Shown here: one piece after another, positions 34,079-42,859 of the stretch
Numbering within the stretch: position 1 is the first letter of the stretch
How the letters are laid out: every line of letters starts with the position of its first letter
Notes under the pieces: model-generated
What the model saw: only the letters and a program-made list of their open reading frames with translations
Databases searched by the model: none
What the model was told of the DNA's origin: nothing
Position numbers and translations under genes: made by a program
Assembly: GCF_003610915.1 (NCBI RefSeq)
Contig: NZ_NSDJ01000002.1
Coordinates: 558,001-622,000 of the forward strand
Source: Rahnella variigena
GTDB taxonomy: Bacteria; Pseudomonadota; Gammaproteobacteria; Enterobacterales; Enterobacteriaceae
DNA length: 64,000 nucleotides
Direction: 5' to 3'

Positions 34079-34978
34079 ATGAATAAAATGTTTAAGAAAA
34101 TATTTGGCTGGGAATGTTCTTCATTCGACATATATCAACAGAGTTATTACAAGTTTGGAGGGAGTGTAAATACACACCCTAAAATTTTGCAGTATCTTTT
34201 AGATAAGAAAATATGCGAAATAGATTTTTATCATTATAAAGAGAAAGATATCATTCAAGGTTGTTTTTTTGAAATCAATAATAAGATTGGCATTAACCTG
34301 TGGAGAACATATCCCATAACGAGTGATGAAATCATATTACCTGTAAATGTAGATAAGAAAGTATTCCTTCCGGGGCGTTCAAATAAGATATCTTCTGCCC
34401 ATTCCAACCATTTTTACAACACAATTTTTACCAAGTTCAGACCAAAGAAGAAGTTTATATGCTTGGCCAAGGATGATTTTTCTAAAAAGAGCCATAAAAA
34501 CAGAAGGAATGAATTCAATAAATTCATTAAAGAGGGTGGGGTCGTTAAAAATGTAAATGAACTCCAACCAGAGCAACTTGCCAATATATATGCACTTCTT
34601 TTCAAAAAAAGATTTCAGGACAATGTGAAATGCTACAATAAAGAAATTTTGATAGATTTCTTCACATATTTCAAAGATATGATTTTTGGTTATGTTCTTT
34701 TTATCGATGGTTCGTTACCCTGCGCATATGATTTTATACTTAAGGCAGAGTCAGATAAATGGATATATTTTGATGTGCCTAATGGAGGTGTAGATCCGGA
34801 TTACTCACATCTGAGTGTCGGAAGTATACTTATGTGGTTGAATATAAATGAAGCTGACAAGTTATGTAATGATAAAAACAAAAAGAGGCTATTTTCAATT
34901 GGATTGTATGACCCAAAATGGGATTATAAAACGCGTTGGTGCAATAAGGTGCCTGTCGGTAAAACAATCTTCATGTAA
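34079..34978 (+). CDS. mig-14: Mig-14 family protein (antimicrobial peptide resistance)
   Basis: 299 residues, the same length as Salmonella Mig-14. Seen: the conserved segment SKKSHKNRRNEFNKFIKEGG (about 141-160) followed by YALLFKKRF, then YDFILKAESDKWIYFDVPNGG and GLYDPKWDYKTRWC near the end, typical of the family, which resembles a GNAT fold. Known: in Salmonella the protein is membrane-associated, PhoP-regulated and needed for resistance to antimicrobial peptides. The gene is far more AT-rich than its surroundings, in line with horizontal gain. Confidence 0.82.
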   Translation: MNKMFKKIFGWECSSFDIYQQSYYKFGGSVNTHPKILQYLLDKKICEIDFYHYKEKDIIQGCFFEINNKIGINLWRTYPITSDEIILPVNVDKKVFLPGRSNKISSAHSNHFYNTIFTKFRPKKKFICLAKDDFSKKSHKNRRNEFNKFIKEGGVVKNVNELQPEQLANIYALLFKKRFQDNVKCYNKEILIDFFTYFKDMIFGYVLFIDGSLPCAYDFILKAESDKWIYFDVPNGGVDPDYSHLSVGSILMWLNINEADKLCNDKNKKRLFSIGLYDPKWDYKTRWCNKVPVGKTIFM

Positions 34979-35353
34979 GCAGACCTCAGTTGTCACTGTT
35001 TGTATTTTATAATGCAACTGCAAACAGACCCGTTTTAGTTCCACGTACTTTTTGAGATCACGGCCAGATTGATCCTTTCCCAATATCGTTGCCAGGATAA
35101 ATCAGAGATCCGGGCGAGATATACCTGCTGATTAAACCCTTGCTCAGATTTGAGTCAAATCAATAAACGCGCAGGTATTGTTGCGGATATCGGATCGGAA
35201 CTGTAATTTCCTATTGAGCGGGATTTGACGAGATATTTATTACTTTACTAACATCCTGTTATTCGGTGCATTTTCGGGTCTGCGATTGCCCAGTTTTGTA
35301 GGATAATGATGTACGGTTTACGGGATACAACGCTTTATTAACAGGATAATGGG
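34979..35353. other. Intergenic region upstream of luxI, with an FNR-like half-perfect site
   Basis: 375 bases between mig-14 and luxI. TTGAG-TCAA-ATCAA at 35150-35163 matches the FNR/CRP-family consensus TTGAT-N4-ATCAA at nine of ten positions. No lux box was found before luxI, as in P. stewartii esaI. ACCTGC/GCAGGT flank the site as a loose inverted repeat. No gene seen. Confidence 0.35.
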
Positions 35354-35974
35354 ATGCTTGAACTGTTTGACGTGAGCTATGAAGAGCTCAGAATGACCAG
35401 AGTAGATGAACTTTACCGGCTTAGAAAAACGACCTTCAGTGACCGTCTGGGATGGGAAGTTGTTTGCAACCAAGATATGGAGTTCGATGAATTCGACAAT
35501 GACTCAACACGCTATATTCTCGGATTGTGTAAGGGGAAACTCGTTTGCAGCGTGCGCTTTACCGCTCTCGACCAGCCAAACATGATAACCCATACGTTTC
35601 GTGCGTGTTTTGATTCGGTTCCGCTTCCTTCTGAGGGAGTTGAGTCGAGCCGTTTCTTTGTCGATAAATTGCGGGCCCGGGAGCTTCTCGGCGAACGATA
35701 TCCTGTTAGTCAGGCACTTTTTCTTGCCATGATAAACTGGGCTCAGGATAACGGACATGCTGGTATTTATACCATCGTAAGTCGCGCCATGTTGACGATA
35801 TTGAAACGCTCGGGCTGGAAAATACAGACACTTAAAGAGGCATTTCTTAGTGAGCGGGAACGCATCTATCTGATCTATCTTCCTGCCGGGCAAGACGATC
35901 AGATAAACATGGCCACAGGACTCAACAGCCAAACAGACTCTTTGTTTACCTGGCCGCTGACGCTGCCGGTATAA
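35354..35974 (+). CDS. Acyl-homoserine-lactone synthase (LuxI/EsaI type)
   Basis: 206 residues. Makes the diffusible N-acyl-homoserine lactone signal from S-adenosylmethionine and acyl carrier protein. Seen: the conserved residues of LuxI enzymes in order: RLRKTTFSDRLGW (Arg, Phe, Trp), DMEFDEFDND (Glu, Asp, Asp), CSVRF (Arg), HTFRACF and VESSRFFVDK (Glu, Arg). Convergent with luxR; the two stops overlap by 29 bases, the arrangement of esaI/esaR and expI/expR. Acyl chain length cannot be told. Confidence 0.95.
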   Translation: MLELFDVSYEELRMTRVDELYRLRKTTFSDRLGWEVVCNQDMEFDEFDNDSTRYILGLCKGKLVCSVRFTALDQPNMITHTFRACFDSVPLPSEGVESSRFFVDKLRARELLGERYPVSQALFLAMINWAQDNGHAGIYTIVSRAMLTILKRSGWKIQTLKEAFLSERERIYLIYLPAGQDDQINMATGLNSQTDSLFTWPLTLPV

Positions 35975-36695
35975 TCAGCTCCAGTTCAACGCCCAGCCTG
36001 ATTGCCTGGCGGGCGTTACTGACACCCAGCTTAGCAACGACATTTCCCATATGAAACTTTATCGTACTGACTGAAACGCCGATAATCGTCGCAATCTCTG
36101 CATAGGTTTTCCCCATACTGGCCCAGTAAAGCACCTCATTTTCACGGAGAGTGAAAATGTTATTTTCCTTTCTCGCCGTAATTTGACGTCCGCGGGCGGA
36201 TATACCGCCAACAAGCCGATACATCTGTTCATTTATATCGATGAGAAGCATCTGCAAGTTGCCACGTTCAGAAGTCAGTCGCTCTTCCAACTCTTGCTGG
36301 CTATTGTCGGCAATGATAAAAGACAGCAATGCCAGATTTCCCATCTGATCATGCAGCACAAATGTATAGCCATTCAGAATGTTGTACTGCCTGGAAAGGG
36401 AAAAGATTTTTGTAAATTTCAGTTCAGACATCAGCGTGATGTTTTCATCCCACGCAAAGGGAGAGGTTCTTTTGAATGCGGTGAGTATTACCGGGTCGGT
36501 AAGCTGAAAATTGTTGGCCCGATAGAGATTGACCCACTCATCAGGATAACTGGAGATGATCAGGACTTCTGCAGGGTTTTTTTTCCTCACAACGGTATAG
36601 GCATAGTCGGGACTGCCTAGTGGACACAGCTTACGGTCGATATAATCTTTCAATGTTTCAGTGATCGTGTGATTTTGTTCAAAAGCACTAAACAT
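35946..36695 (-). CDS. LuxR/EsaR-type AHL-responsive regulator
   Basis: 249 residues, the same length as EsaR. Seen: AHL-binding domain with SSYPDEWVNLYRANNFQLTDPVI (the Trp, Tyr and Asp that line the ligand pocket) and the C-terminal LuxR helix-turn-helix LRENEVLYWASMGKTYAEIATIIGVSVSTIKFHMGNVVAKLG, then a short tail. EsaR-type proteins bind DNA without the signal and let go when it is bound. Two lux-box-like sites lie just upstream of its own start. Confidence 0.93.
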   Translation of the reverse strand: MFSAFEQNHTITETLKDYIDRKLCPLGSPDYAYTVVRKKNPAEVLIISSYPDEWVNLYRANNFQLTDPVILTAFKRTSPFAWDENITLMSELKFTKIFSLSRQYNILNGYTFVLHDQMGNLALLSFIIADNSQQELEERLTSERGNLQMLLIDINEQMYRLVGGISARGRQITARKENNIFTLRENEVLYWASMGKTYAEIATIIGVSVSTIKFHMGNVVAKLGVSNARQAIRLGVELELIIPAASAAR

Positions 36696-36733
36696 ACTGA
36701 CTCCCTGAGGGCTGCTTATCCCTTAATGCCGAC

Positions 36734-36753
36734 ATCTATACTTAAGTACAGGT
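36734..36753. promoter_or_regulatory. Lux/esa box, site 1
   Basis: 20-bp dyad ATCTATACTT/AAGTACAGGT, a close match to the known EsaR box and lux box. It lies 39-58 bases upstream of luxR. With site 2 it lies just downstream of the minus-strand -10 box (36785-36790), a position expected for autorepression. Confidence 0.75.
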
Positions 36754-36756
36754 TTT

Positions 36757-36776
36757 TTCAGGACTTAAGTACAACT
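36757..36776. promoter_or_regulatory. Lux/esa box, site 2
   Basis: TTCAGGACTT/AAGTACAACT shares the 11-bp core ACTTAAGTACA with site 1; the dyad centres are 23 bp apart. Weaker on the outer arms than site 1. Confidence 0.6.
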
Positions 36777-36798
36777 TACGCCCCATTATAATGAATGG

Positions 36799-36965
36799 TA
36801 CCTTCTTTAACGAAAAAGAAACCTCACACACTGCTCCGAACAATGTGTGAGGAGGCCAATGGACGGCCAACACCAGGGAAACACTCGTACTAAAAACCAT
36901 AATAAATTAAATTTTAAGAATATAAAATTTTTTTGATAAAAGCGCCCATTGGGTGCTTTTTTTTT
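36799..36965 (+). ncRNA. esaS: Candidate EsaS-like small RNA divergent from luxR
   Basis: A plus-strand TATAAT (36787-36792) lies just beyond the lux boxes. From about 36799 a transcript would form a 9-bp perfect hairpin (36822-36852), a GGCC/GGCC stem and end at a terminator (36938-36965). No coding frame is present. Known: in P. stewartii EsaR activates esaS, a putative small RNA gene divergent from esaR. The position and site arrangement agree. Ends are approximate. Confidence 0.55.
36938..36965 (+). terminator. Rho-independent terminator of the divergent transcript
   Basis: Stem AAAAGCGCCC/GGGTGCTTTT with a 3-base loop and one G-U pair, followed by T residues to 36965. No plus-strand gene precedes it, so it ends a non-coding transcript. 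Confidence 0.85.
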
Positions 36966-37010
36966 GCCCGATTAAGTCGGCTAAAAGACCGGCAGAACCG
37001 GCCATTATGC

Positions 37011-37042
37011 GGGCAGGTGATGCAAAACCTTTTTGCCTGCCC
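37011..37042 (-). terminator. Hairpin after the RND pump gene
   Basis: GGGCAGG/CCTGCCC stem 6 bases beyond the pump stop codon, on either strand. No strong U-run on the minus strand; possible terminator. Confidence 0.4.
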
Positions 37043-37047
37043 GACAT

Positions 37048-40000
37048 TCATTCAGAAACCTTCTCATCGTCAGGTCTGATCCTGAACCAGATCGCATACA
37101 TTGCAGGCAAAAATACGAGAGTAATAATTGTGCCGCCGAAAGTTCCGCCAATAAGCGTATATGCCAGTGTTCCCCAAAAAACCGAGTGTGTCAGGGGAAT
37201 AAAGGCCAGAATCGCTGCCAATGCCGTCAGTAAGACGGGTCGCGCGCGTTGAACGGTGGCTTCCACAATGGCATGAAAAGGGCTAAGGCCTTCCTGCTCA
37301 TTGTGGTGAATTTGACCTATCAGAATCAGCGTGTTACGCATCAGAATGCCGGACAATGCGATTAGCCCCACCAGTGCGTTGATGCCAAAGGGTTGCTGGA
37401 AGAGAAGCAGCGTAGGCACTACCCCGACCAGCCCCAGCGGCGCCGTCATAAACACCATGACCATTGCCGACATCGACCGCACCTGCACGATGATAATGAG
37501 CAGCGTAAGGGCAATCATTATCGGGAATAGCGGCAGCATTGCCTGGGTGGCCTTGCCCGACTCCTCGATGGCCCCCGCCTGCTCAATGTGATACCCCGGC
37601 GGCAGGGAGGCGATGACCGGCTGAAGTTCGCGCGTGATCGACGCCGACACATCCGGGGGCTGCAAGCCGTCGGCGATATCACCACGCACGGTAATCGTCG
37701 GCATTCTGTCGCGACGACGCAGCAGCGGATCTTCCATGCGAACTTCGGTTTCACCCAGTTGCGAAAGAGGAATGCGCTGCCCCTCAGCGCCAGCAAGCGT
37801 CAGTGCGCCAAGCTGAGCCGGATCGAGACGCACCTCTCCCGCCGCCCTGCCCGTGACTTCCACCGAACGAATATCTTCACGGACCGCAGTGACCGGCGCA
37901 CCACTGAGCAGAAATTGCAACTGCCGGGCTGCGTCGGCGGGTGTCAGTCCCATAGCCTGCAGCCGGTCCTGATTTAACGCGAAATGTATCACCGGTACCC
38001 GTGAACCCCAGTCGGTATTAACCGTACGCATCATCGGGCTGGTCTGCATCAGCGCTTTCACTTTGGTGGCAAGCTGGCGAAGGACGTCAGGATCAGGTCC
38101 CGTTACCCGATAAGCAACCGGGTATGGGGAGTAAGGACCAAACACCAGCTGGGTAACGCGCACCTGTGCCTCAGGCGCGAGCCCGTCAGCCACGGTGTCA
38201 CGCAGGCGCTGTTTAAGCGCATCGCGTTCACGCTCACTTCTGGTGAGGACCACGATTTTCGCGAAAGATGGATCCGGCATCTCTGGCGCCATAGCCAGAT
38301 AGAAGCGCGGCGCGCCCTGGCCGATATAGGCTGTTACCGTCTGCGTCTCTTTTTGCTCACGCAGCCAGCGTTCAATCCGGGCAGTCGTCATACTGGTCTG
38401 TTCAATTGAGGTGCCGTAAGGCATCTGGACTTCAACCAAAACTTCCGGTCGATCGGAGGTGGGGAAAAATTGTTTCTTCACCAGCCCCATACCCAATATG
38501 GCGATGATAAAGCAACCCATCACCGCGCCAGCGACCCACCACTTACGCCTGATGACCAGAGTCAGCCATTGTCTGAAGCGATTATAATGACGGGTGTTGT
38601 AAATCGCCGCGTGACCGCCTTCTATTGGCTTAATGTCAGGCAGCATTTTCACACCGAGATACGGGGTAAAGACCACTGCAACGACCCAGGAGGTGATCAG
38701 CGCAATCCCCACAATCCAGAACATGTTGCTGGTGTATTCGCCGGCGGTCGACTGCGCAAAACCGTTGGGCATAAATCCGACAGCAGTGACCAGCGTCCCC
38801 GCAAGCATGGGGGCAGCCGTATGGCTCCAGGCATAGGCGGAGGCCTTAATACGGTCGTAACCCTCTTCCATTTTGACCACCATCATCTCCAGCGCAATGA
38901 TGGCGTCATCAACCAGCAGTCCCAGCGCGAGGATGAGCGAGCCAAGCGTAATGCGATCGAAATTTTTACCGGTGGCGGCCATCACGACGAAAACCACGGC
39001 GAGAGTTAGCGGCACCGCGGCGGCGACTACAATGCCAACCCGCCAGCCCATGCTGACGAAACACACGACCATCACCACCAGAAGCGCCACGAAGAACTTG
39101 ATCATGAACTCATCGACAGCAGCACTGATATTGACGGCCTGATCGGAAACATTAGTCAGCGTCATGCCCAGCGGCATCCCTTCATTAATCGTACTGACTT
39201 CTTGTTTCAGTGCTTTACCCAGCTCGAGGCCGTTCCAGCCCTCACGCATCACCACGCTCAGCATCAGCGCGGACTCACCATCATTACGAATAAGAAAATC
39301 AGGGGGATCGACATAACCGCGCTCTACCCTGGCGATATCCGCCAGCCGTAAAGTATGATTACCGGCAACAACGGGGGTGTTACGAATTTTCTCCAGCGTA
39401 TCCAGCGCGCCGTCAAGACGGATAAAGATTTCAGGACCGCGCGTCTGTATCGAACCTGCGGGCGACAGAACGTTCTGTGCATTAAGCGCAGTAAAAATTT
39501 GTTCCGGTGAAATACCGAGTGTGGCCAGCCGGTCATGGGAGAAAGAGACATAAATACGCTCGGCCTGCTCACCGGTAATGGTGACTTTTTTCACGCCGGG
39601 CACATGGAGAAGCTGCTGACGAAGCTTCTCGGCGTCACGCGTCAGAAAGCGCTGCGGCTCCCCTTTTGCCTTAAGGGCATACAGCGCGAACACCACATCG
39701 GAAAATTCATCGTTAACCATCGGTCCGATCGCCCCCGCGGGCAGATTACGCGCCTCATCACTAAGCTTTTTACGCGCCTGATAAAACTGCTCCTGCACTT
39801 CTGACGGCGGAGTACTGTCCTTCAGGGAAACCATGGTGTAAGCCATTCCCGGGCGGGTATAAGTCTCTGTACGGTCGTACCATTTCAGTTCCTGCAGGCG
39901 CTTCTCGAGAGGTTCCGCCACCAGGTCCTGCATCTCCTGTGCAGTAGCGCCGGGCCACGCGGTGATCACCGTCAGTTGTTTGACGGTAAACGGGGGATCC

Positions 40001-40122
40001 TCAGCCCTGCCCAGTCCGAGAAAAGCCATTACCCCGGCCACGGCTATCAGGATTATCAGGAACAACGTGATTGACCGTTCGCGCACGGCCAGCGCCGACA
40101 AATTAAAGCGATGGTGACTCAT
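37048..40122 (-). CDS. RND efflux transporter, inner-membrane permease
   Basis: 1024 residues of the AcrB-like hydrophobe/amphiphile exporters. Seen: first helix near 15-30, two large periplasmic loops, and helix 4 with GLLVDDAIIALEMM carrying the two Asp residues of the proton relay. The C-terminal segment GGTFGGTIITLVFLPAMYAI is family-typical. It overlaps the adaptor gene by 4 bases (ATGA). The pump is not one of the named E. coli ones by eye. Substrate unknown. Controlled, by inference, by the TetR protein at 41292-41906. Confidence 0.92.
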   Translation of the reverse strand: MSHHRFNLSALAVRERSITLFLIILIAVAGVMAFLGLGRAEDPPFTVKQLTVITAWPGATAQEMQDLVAEPLEKRLQELKWYDRTETYTRPGMAYTMVSLKDSTPPSEVQEQFYQARKKLSDEARNLPAGAIGPMVNDEFSDVVFALYALKAKGEPQRFLTRDAEKLRQQLLHVPGVKKVTITGEQAERIYVSFSHDRLATLGISPEQIFTALNAQNVLSPAGSIQTRGPEIFIRLDGALDTLEKIRNTPVVAGNHTLRLADIARVERGYVDPPDFLIRNDGESALMLSVVMREGWNGLELGKALKQEVSTINEGMPLGMTLTNVSDQAVNISAAVDEFMIKFFVALLVVMVVCFVSMGWRVGIVVAAAVPLTLAVVFVVMAATGKNFDRITLGSLILALGLLVDDAIIALEMMVVKMEEGYDRIKASAYAWSHTAAPMLAGTLVTAVGFMPNGFAQSTAGEYTSNMFWIVGIALITSWVVAVVFTPYLGVKMLPDIKPIEGGHAAIYNTRHYNRFRQWLTLVIRRKWWVAGAVMGCFIIAILGMGLVKKQFFPTSDRPEVLVEVQMPYGTSIEQTSMTTARIERWLREQKETQTVTAYIGQGAPRFYLAMAPEMPDPSFAKIVVLTRSERERDALKQRLRDTVADGLAPEAQVRVTQLVFGPYSPYPVAYRVTGPDPDVLRQLATKVKALMQTSPMMRTVNTDWGSRVPVIHFALNQDRLQAMGLTPADAARQLQFLLSGAPVTAVREDIRSVEVTGRAAGEVRLDPAQLGALTLAGAEGQRIPLSQLGETEVRMEDPLLRRRDRMPTITVRGDIADGLQPPDVSASITRELQPVIASLPPGYHIEQAGAIEESGKATQAMLPLFPIMIALTLLIIIVQVRSMSAMVMVFMTAPLGLVGVVPTLLLFQQPFGINALVGLIALSGILMRNTLILIGQIHHNEQEGLSPFHAIVEATVQRARPVLLTALAAILAFIPLTHSVFWGTLAYTLIGGTFGGTIITLVFLPAMYAIWFRIRPDDEKVSE

Positions 40123-41219
40123 GGTGCGATCCCCTCAGGGCCAGCCATCGCCGTTCGCACGGTTTCGCCTTCATGAAGCAGATGCACCCCCAGGGCTGCC
40201 ACCTGCTCTCCGGTGGTAAATGCCCCTGAAACGCGCGCACTGTCATCGCTGATGCCGAGTATCGTTACCGCATGCCATTTCACTTTGGCGGGTTTGCCTT
40301 CCACCACCCATACGCCAGAACCCCGTCCGGCATCCCATATGGCACTGAGCGGCACCGACCATGAGGGTGAGGTCGCCGAAGATTCCGGGATGTGCAGCGT
40401 CACGGTCGAGCCTAAGGGGGCACTGGCCGCCGCGCCGCTCAGCACATAGCGCGCCTCAAAGGTACGTGTCGCGTTATCCGCAGAATCCGACAGTTCCCGC
40501 AATCTGGCTTCACTGACACTCTGACTACCGTACATGACGGCAGACGCGACCGATCCGACCTGCGGACGCAGTGTCTCCGGGAGACTCACCATCGCCTCGC
40601 GCTGTCCGGCACGCGCAAGACGCACTACCGTTTGTCCCGCGCTGACGACCTGCCCGGGATCTGCGAGTGTATCCACAACCACGCCATCAGCATCTGCGCT
40701 AAGAACGACGTACTGAGACGCGTTAAGAGCTACGCGCGCCTGCGCCTGAGCGGCACTCAGCTCGGCGCGTGCCGAGTCTGCCGCAGCACGTACCTGACTG
40801 TAAGCCGAAGCTGAAATCGCACCGCCACCCACCAGACTGCGATAGCGTTTTTCATCCTCGCCGGTCTGACGGGCGCGAGCCTGCGCGGCGGTCACTGCAT
40901 CCTGAGCCGCGCGTGCCTGTAGCGCCAGGTCTGCGGGATCCAGCCGAAGCAGCGGCTGGCCTCGCGTGACGCTTTGCCCTTTATCCACCATCCGTTCAAG
41001 CACTTTACCTGATACGCGAAAACCGAGATCTCCCTGAAAACGCGCGGCCACAATGCCGTTAAAAACACGAGATTGTTCCTGAGCAGGTTTGACCTCCGCC
41101 GTCCGGATAAGCGGTGGCCGGATGCGCGGATCGTCAGCTGCAGTTGAAGGCTCACCGCAAGCGGTCAGCAGGAGCGGGAGCAGACAGGTGGCGGACAAAA
41201 AGAGAGTGTGCCGGAGCAT
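40119..41219 (-). CDS. RND periplasmic adaptor lipoprotein (MFP)
   Basis: 366 residues, links the pump to an outer-membrane channel. Seen: signal peptide with the lipobox LLLTAC (Cys at residue 21), biotinyl-lipoyl-like part GDLGFRVSGKVLERMVDKGQSVTRGQPLLRLD, an alpha-helical hairpin rich in Ala and Gln (about 90-165), then beta-barrel domains. No outer-membrane channel gene is present, so it probably uses a TolC-type channel encoded elsewhere. First gene of the two-gene pump operon. Confidence 0.92.
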   Translation of the reverse strand: MLRHTLFLSATCLLPLLLTACGEPSTAADDPRIRPPLIRTAEVKPAQEQSRVFNGIVAARFQGDLGFRVSGKVLERMVDKGQSVTRGQPLLRLDPADLALQARAAQDAVTAAQARARQTGEDEKRYRSLVGGGAISASAYSQVRAAADSARAELSAAQAQARVALNASQYVVLSADADGVVVDTLADPGQVVSAGQTVVRLARAGQREAMVSLPETLRPQVGSVASAVMYGSQSVSEARLRELSDSADNATRTFEARYVLSGAAASAPLGSTVTLHIPESSATSPSWSVPLSAIWDAGRGSGVWVVEGKPAKVKWHAVTILGISDDSARVSGAFTTGEQVAALGVHLLHEGETVRTAMAGPEGIAP

Positions 41220-41264
41220 GGGTTGCCTTACTTAAAAAAAGTATGAGCCGCCATTCTCTGACTA

Positions 41265-41288
41265 GTGACCAATTATGTCAATGGTCAC
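41265..41288. promoter_or_regulatory. TetR operator upstream of the pump operon
   Basis: Inverted repeat GTGACC-N12-GGTCAC, 46-69 bases before the adaptor start. The same half-sites with the same 12-base spacing occur at 41945-41968 upstream of the tetR gene. Confidence 0.75.
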
Positions 41289-41291
41289 AAC

Positions 41292-41906
41292 TTAAGGTTT
41301 CAGGCTCCTGAGCACCACTGCTGTCAGCAGTGCGGCATCAGCTTCTGCGGTATCAAGGTAGATCTGCAACTGAATCGGATCGGCGAGGGGTCTTAGCACC
41401 AGATAAACAGCCGCAGCCGTTTCATCGAGCGGTGTTGTCTGCTCAAACTCACCGGCACTCCGTCCTTCCTGCAAAATATCGACCACGGTTTTGCGCAATC
41501 CGGCCTCATAATCAACCGCCGCAGCCCAGCGGTCACGGGATGAGACGGCGGCGATGTCATACAAACGCCTTTCGCGGAAAAACAGCTCAGTGCCGCCCAG
41601 CGCAATCACCTGAAAAAGGGTGCGAATTTTCTCTGTGGCGGAGGATGAAGCCGCCAGCGCGGCCTCCAGACGGCGGGCAATCTCCGTAAGGCAATTAGTG
41701 CAGATTACTTCTCCGATTTCCTGTTTGGAACTGAAAAATTTGTAGATATATGCCTTTGAAAATCCGATGGATCTGGCGAGGTCTGAAACGGTTGTTTTTT
41801 CAAAGCCATAATGGCTGAAGTACTCCATTGCGGCATCCACAATCTGATCACGGATATTGTGATCAGACGGTCCTCGTGTTGTGGTGGACATTTTTTTATC
41901 GGTCAT
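41292..41906 (-). CDS. TetR-family repressor of the RND pump
   Basis: 204 residues. Seen: DNA-binding part with AAMEYFSHYGFEKTTVSDLARSIGFSKAYIYKFFSSKQEI (about 25-65), the usual TetR start, and a C-terminal ligand domain. Codes in the same direction as the pump genes, 72 bases upstream of the adaptor. Matching palindromes before both units show that it likely represses the pump and itself. Two ATG codons (residues 1 and 6) are possible starts. Confidence 0.9.
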   Translation of the reverse strand: MTDKKMSTTTRGPSDHNIRDQIVDAAMEYFSHYGFEKTTVSDLARSIGFSKAYIYKFFSSKQEIGEVICTNCLTEIARRLEAALAASSSATEKIRTLFQVIALGGTELFFRERRLYDIAAVSSRDRWAAAVDYEAGLRKTVVDILQEGRSAGEFEQTTPLDETAAAVYLVLRPLADPIQLQIYLDTAEADAALLTAVVLRSLKP

Positions 41907-41942
41907 TTTTCAGCCTGGAATTTGGTTAATTACACAGATAGC

Positions 41943-41970
41943 TTGTGACCCTATTATATTTTGGTCACAA
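41943..41970. promoter_or_regulatory. TetR operator upstream of tetR
   Basis: Perfect 8-bp inverted repeat TTGTGACC-N12-GGTCACAA, 37-64 bases before the tetR start. Core identical to 41265-41288. Confidence 0.75.
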
Positions 41971-42154
41971 GTAAAAATCGTTAAAGTGTTGTTTATTTTC
42001 TTTATCGCTGAGAAGTGGTGATGAGGTGACAGGGGAATGGAACAGAAATACGTCGGGGTTGTTTCTCAAAATCAGGGGCGCATTCAATATCATTGGGGCG
42101 CACCGCGCCCCGGTTTAACAGTCAATACGCGCCAGTCAGGCATCGCTATGAAGA

Positions 42155-42679
42155 TTACTTACCCTCAAAAAAGTCTGAAGGAAGTTGTCCCGGCGGCATA
42201 TTGATCACCTGGTCATTATCCGGACCTTCATTTTTCATGTAGGTCACTTTGGCAAACTCAGGGATGACCACATAAGGATAAGCGGGGCCTTCATCGCGGA
42301 AACGGTGCATATCTTCAATAAACTCATTCTGATAACAGATGGTTTTCTCAGGATGCTGCCCCTCTCCGGCTATCCACTGAGGGAAGAAAATGGTCCCGTG
42401 GATCACTTTTCTTCGAATATCAAACAGCAGGCTAACGCAGGTGCCGGTAGGTTCGTGCCAGTCGACTTTAAAAATGCCAGGCGCAAATTGCACCGCATTC
42501 ATCTTCTGATTCGTGACCCAGCGTCCGCCTACTAACCCCTGATGAATTCGATAATCGCAGGTGTTGTCGTTGCGCGCATACCATTCATACTTCCAGCCAT
42601 TGTCATAGGTATACACGAAGTGTGTACCGACAAACTCTGATAAATCACTCGCAAAATCTTTATCCTGGATTGTGTTCAT
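42155..42679 (-). CDS. padC: Phenolic acid decarboxylase (PadC type)
   Basis: 174 residues. Cofactor-free decarboxylase that turns ferulic, p-coumaric or caffeic acid into the vinylphenol. Seen: VGTHFVYTYDNGWKYEWYARND, with the active-site tyrosines, DYRIHQGLVGGRWVTNQ, and FKVDWHEPTGTCVSL with the Glu; all typical of PadC/PadA. Single gene, 180 bases after the MBL gene in the same direction, without a clear MarR-type neighbour. It adds to the UbiD-type decarboxylase at 6304-8628. Confidence 0.93.
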   Translation of the reverse strand: MNTIQDKDFASDLSEFVGTHFVYTYDNGWKYEWYARNDNTCDYRIHQGLVGGRWVTNQKMNAVQFAPGIFKVDWHEPTGTCVSLLFDIRRKVIHGTIFFPQWIAGEGQHPEKTICYQNEFIEDMHRFRDEGPAYPYVVIPEFAKVTYMKNEGPDNDQVINMPPGQLPSDFFEGK

Positions 42680-42859
42680 GACATCTCCTTTCAGCGCTGT
42701 TGAATATTAAAAGTAAGAGAAAACGTCTGAGTTCGCCAGTCTGGTTGTGTTGAATATCCTGCTCTTTGCCATACCCGTGAGCAAAACGCGCTGCCTGAGG
42801 GTATGCCTGCGGTAAGCAAAAAAACGCCGCGCCGCGCACGGCTGAATGAACACAATCGT

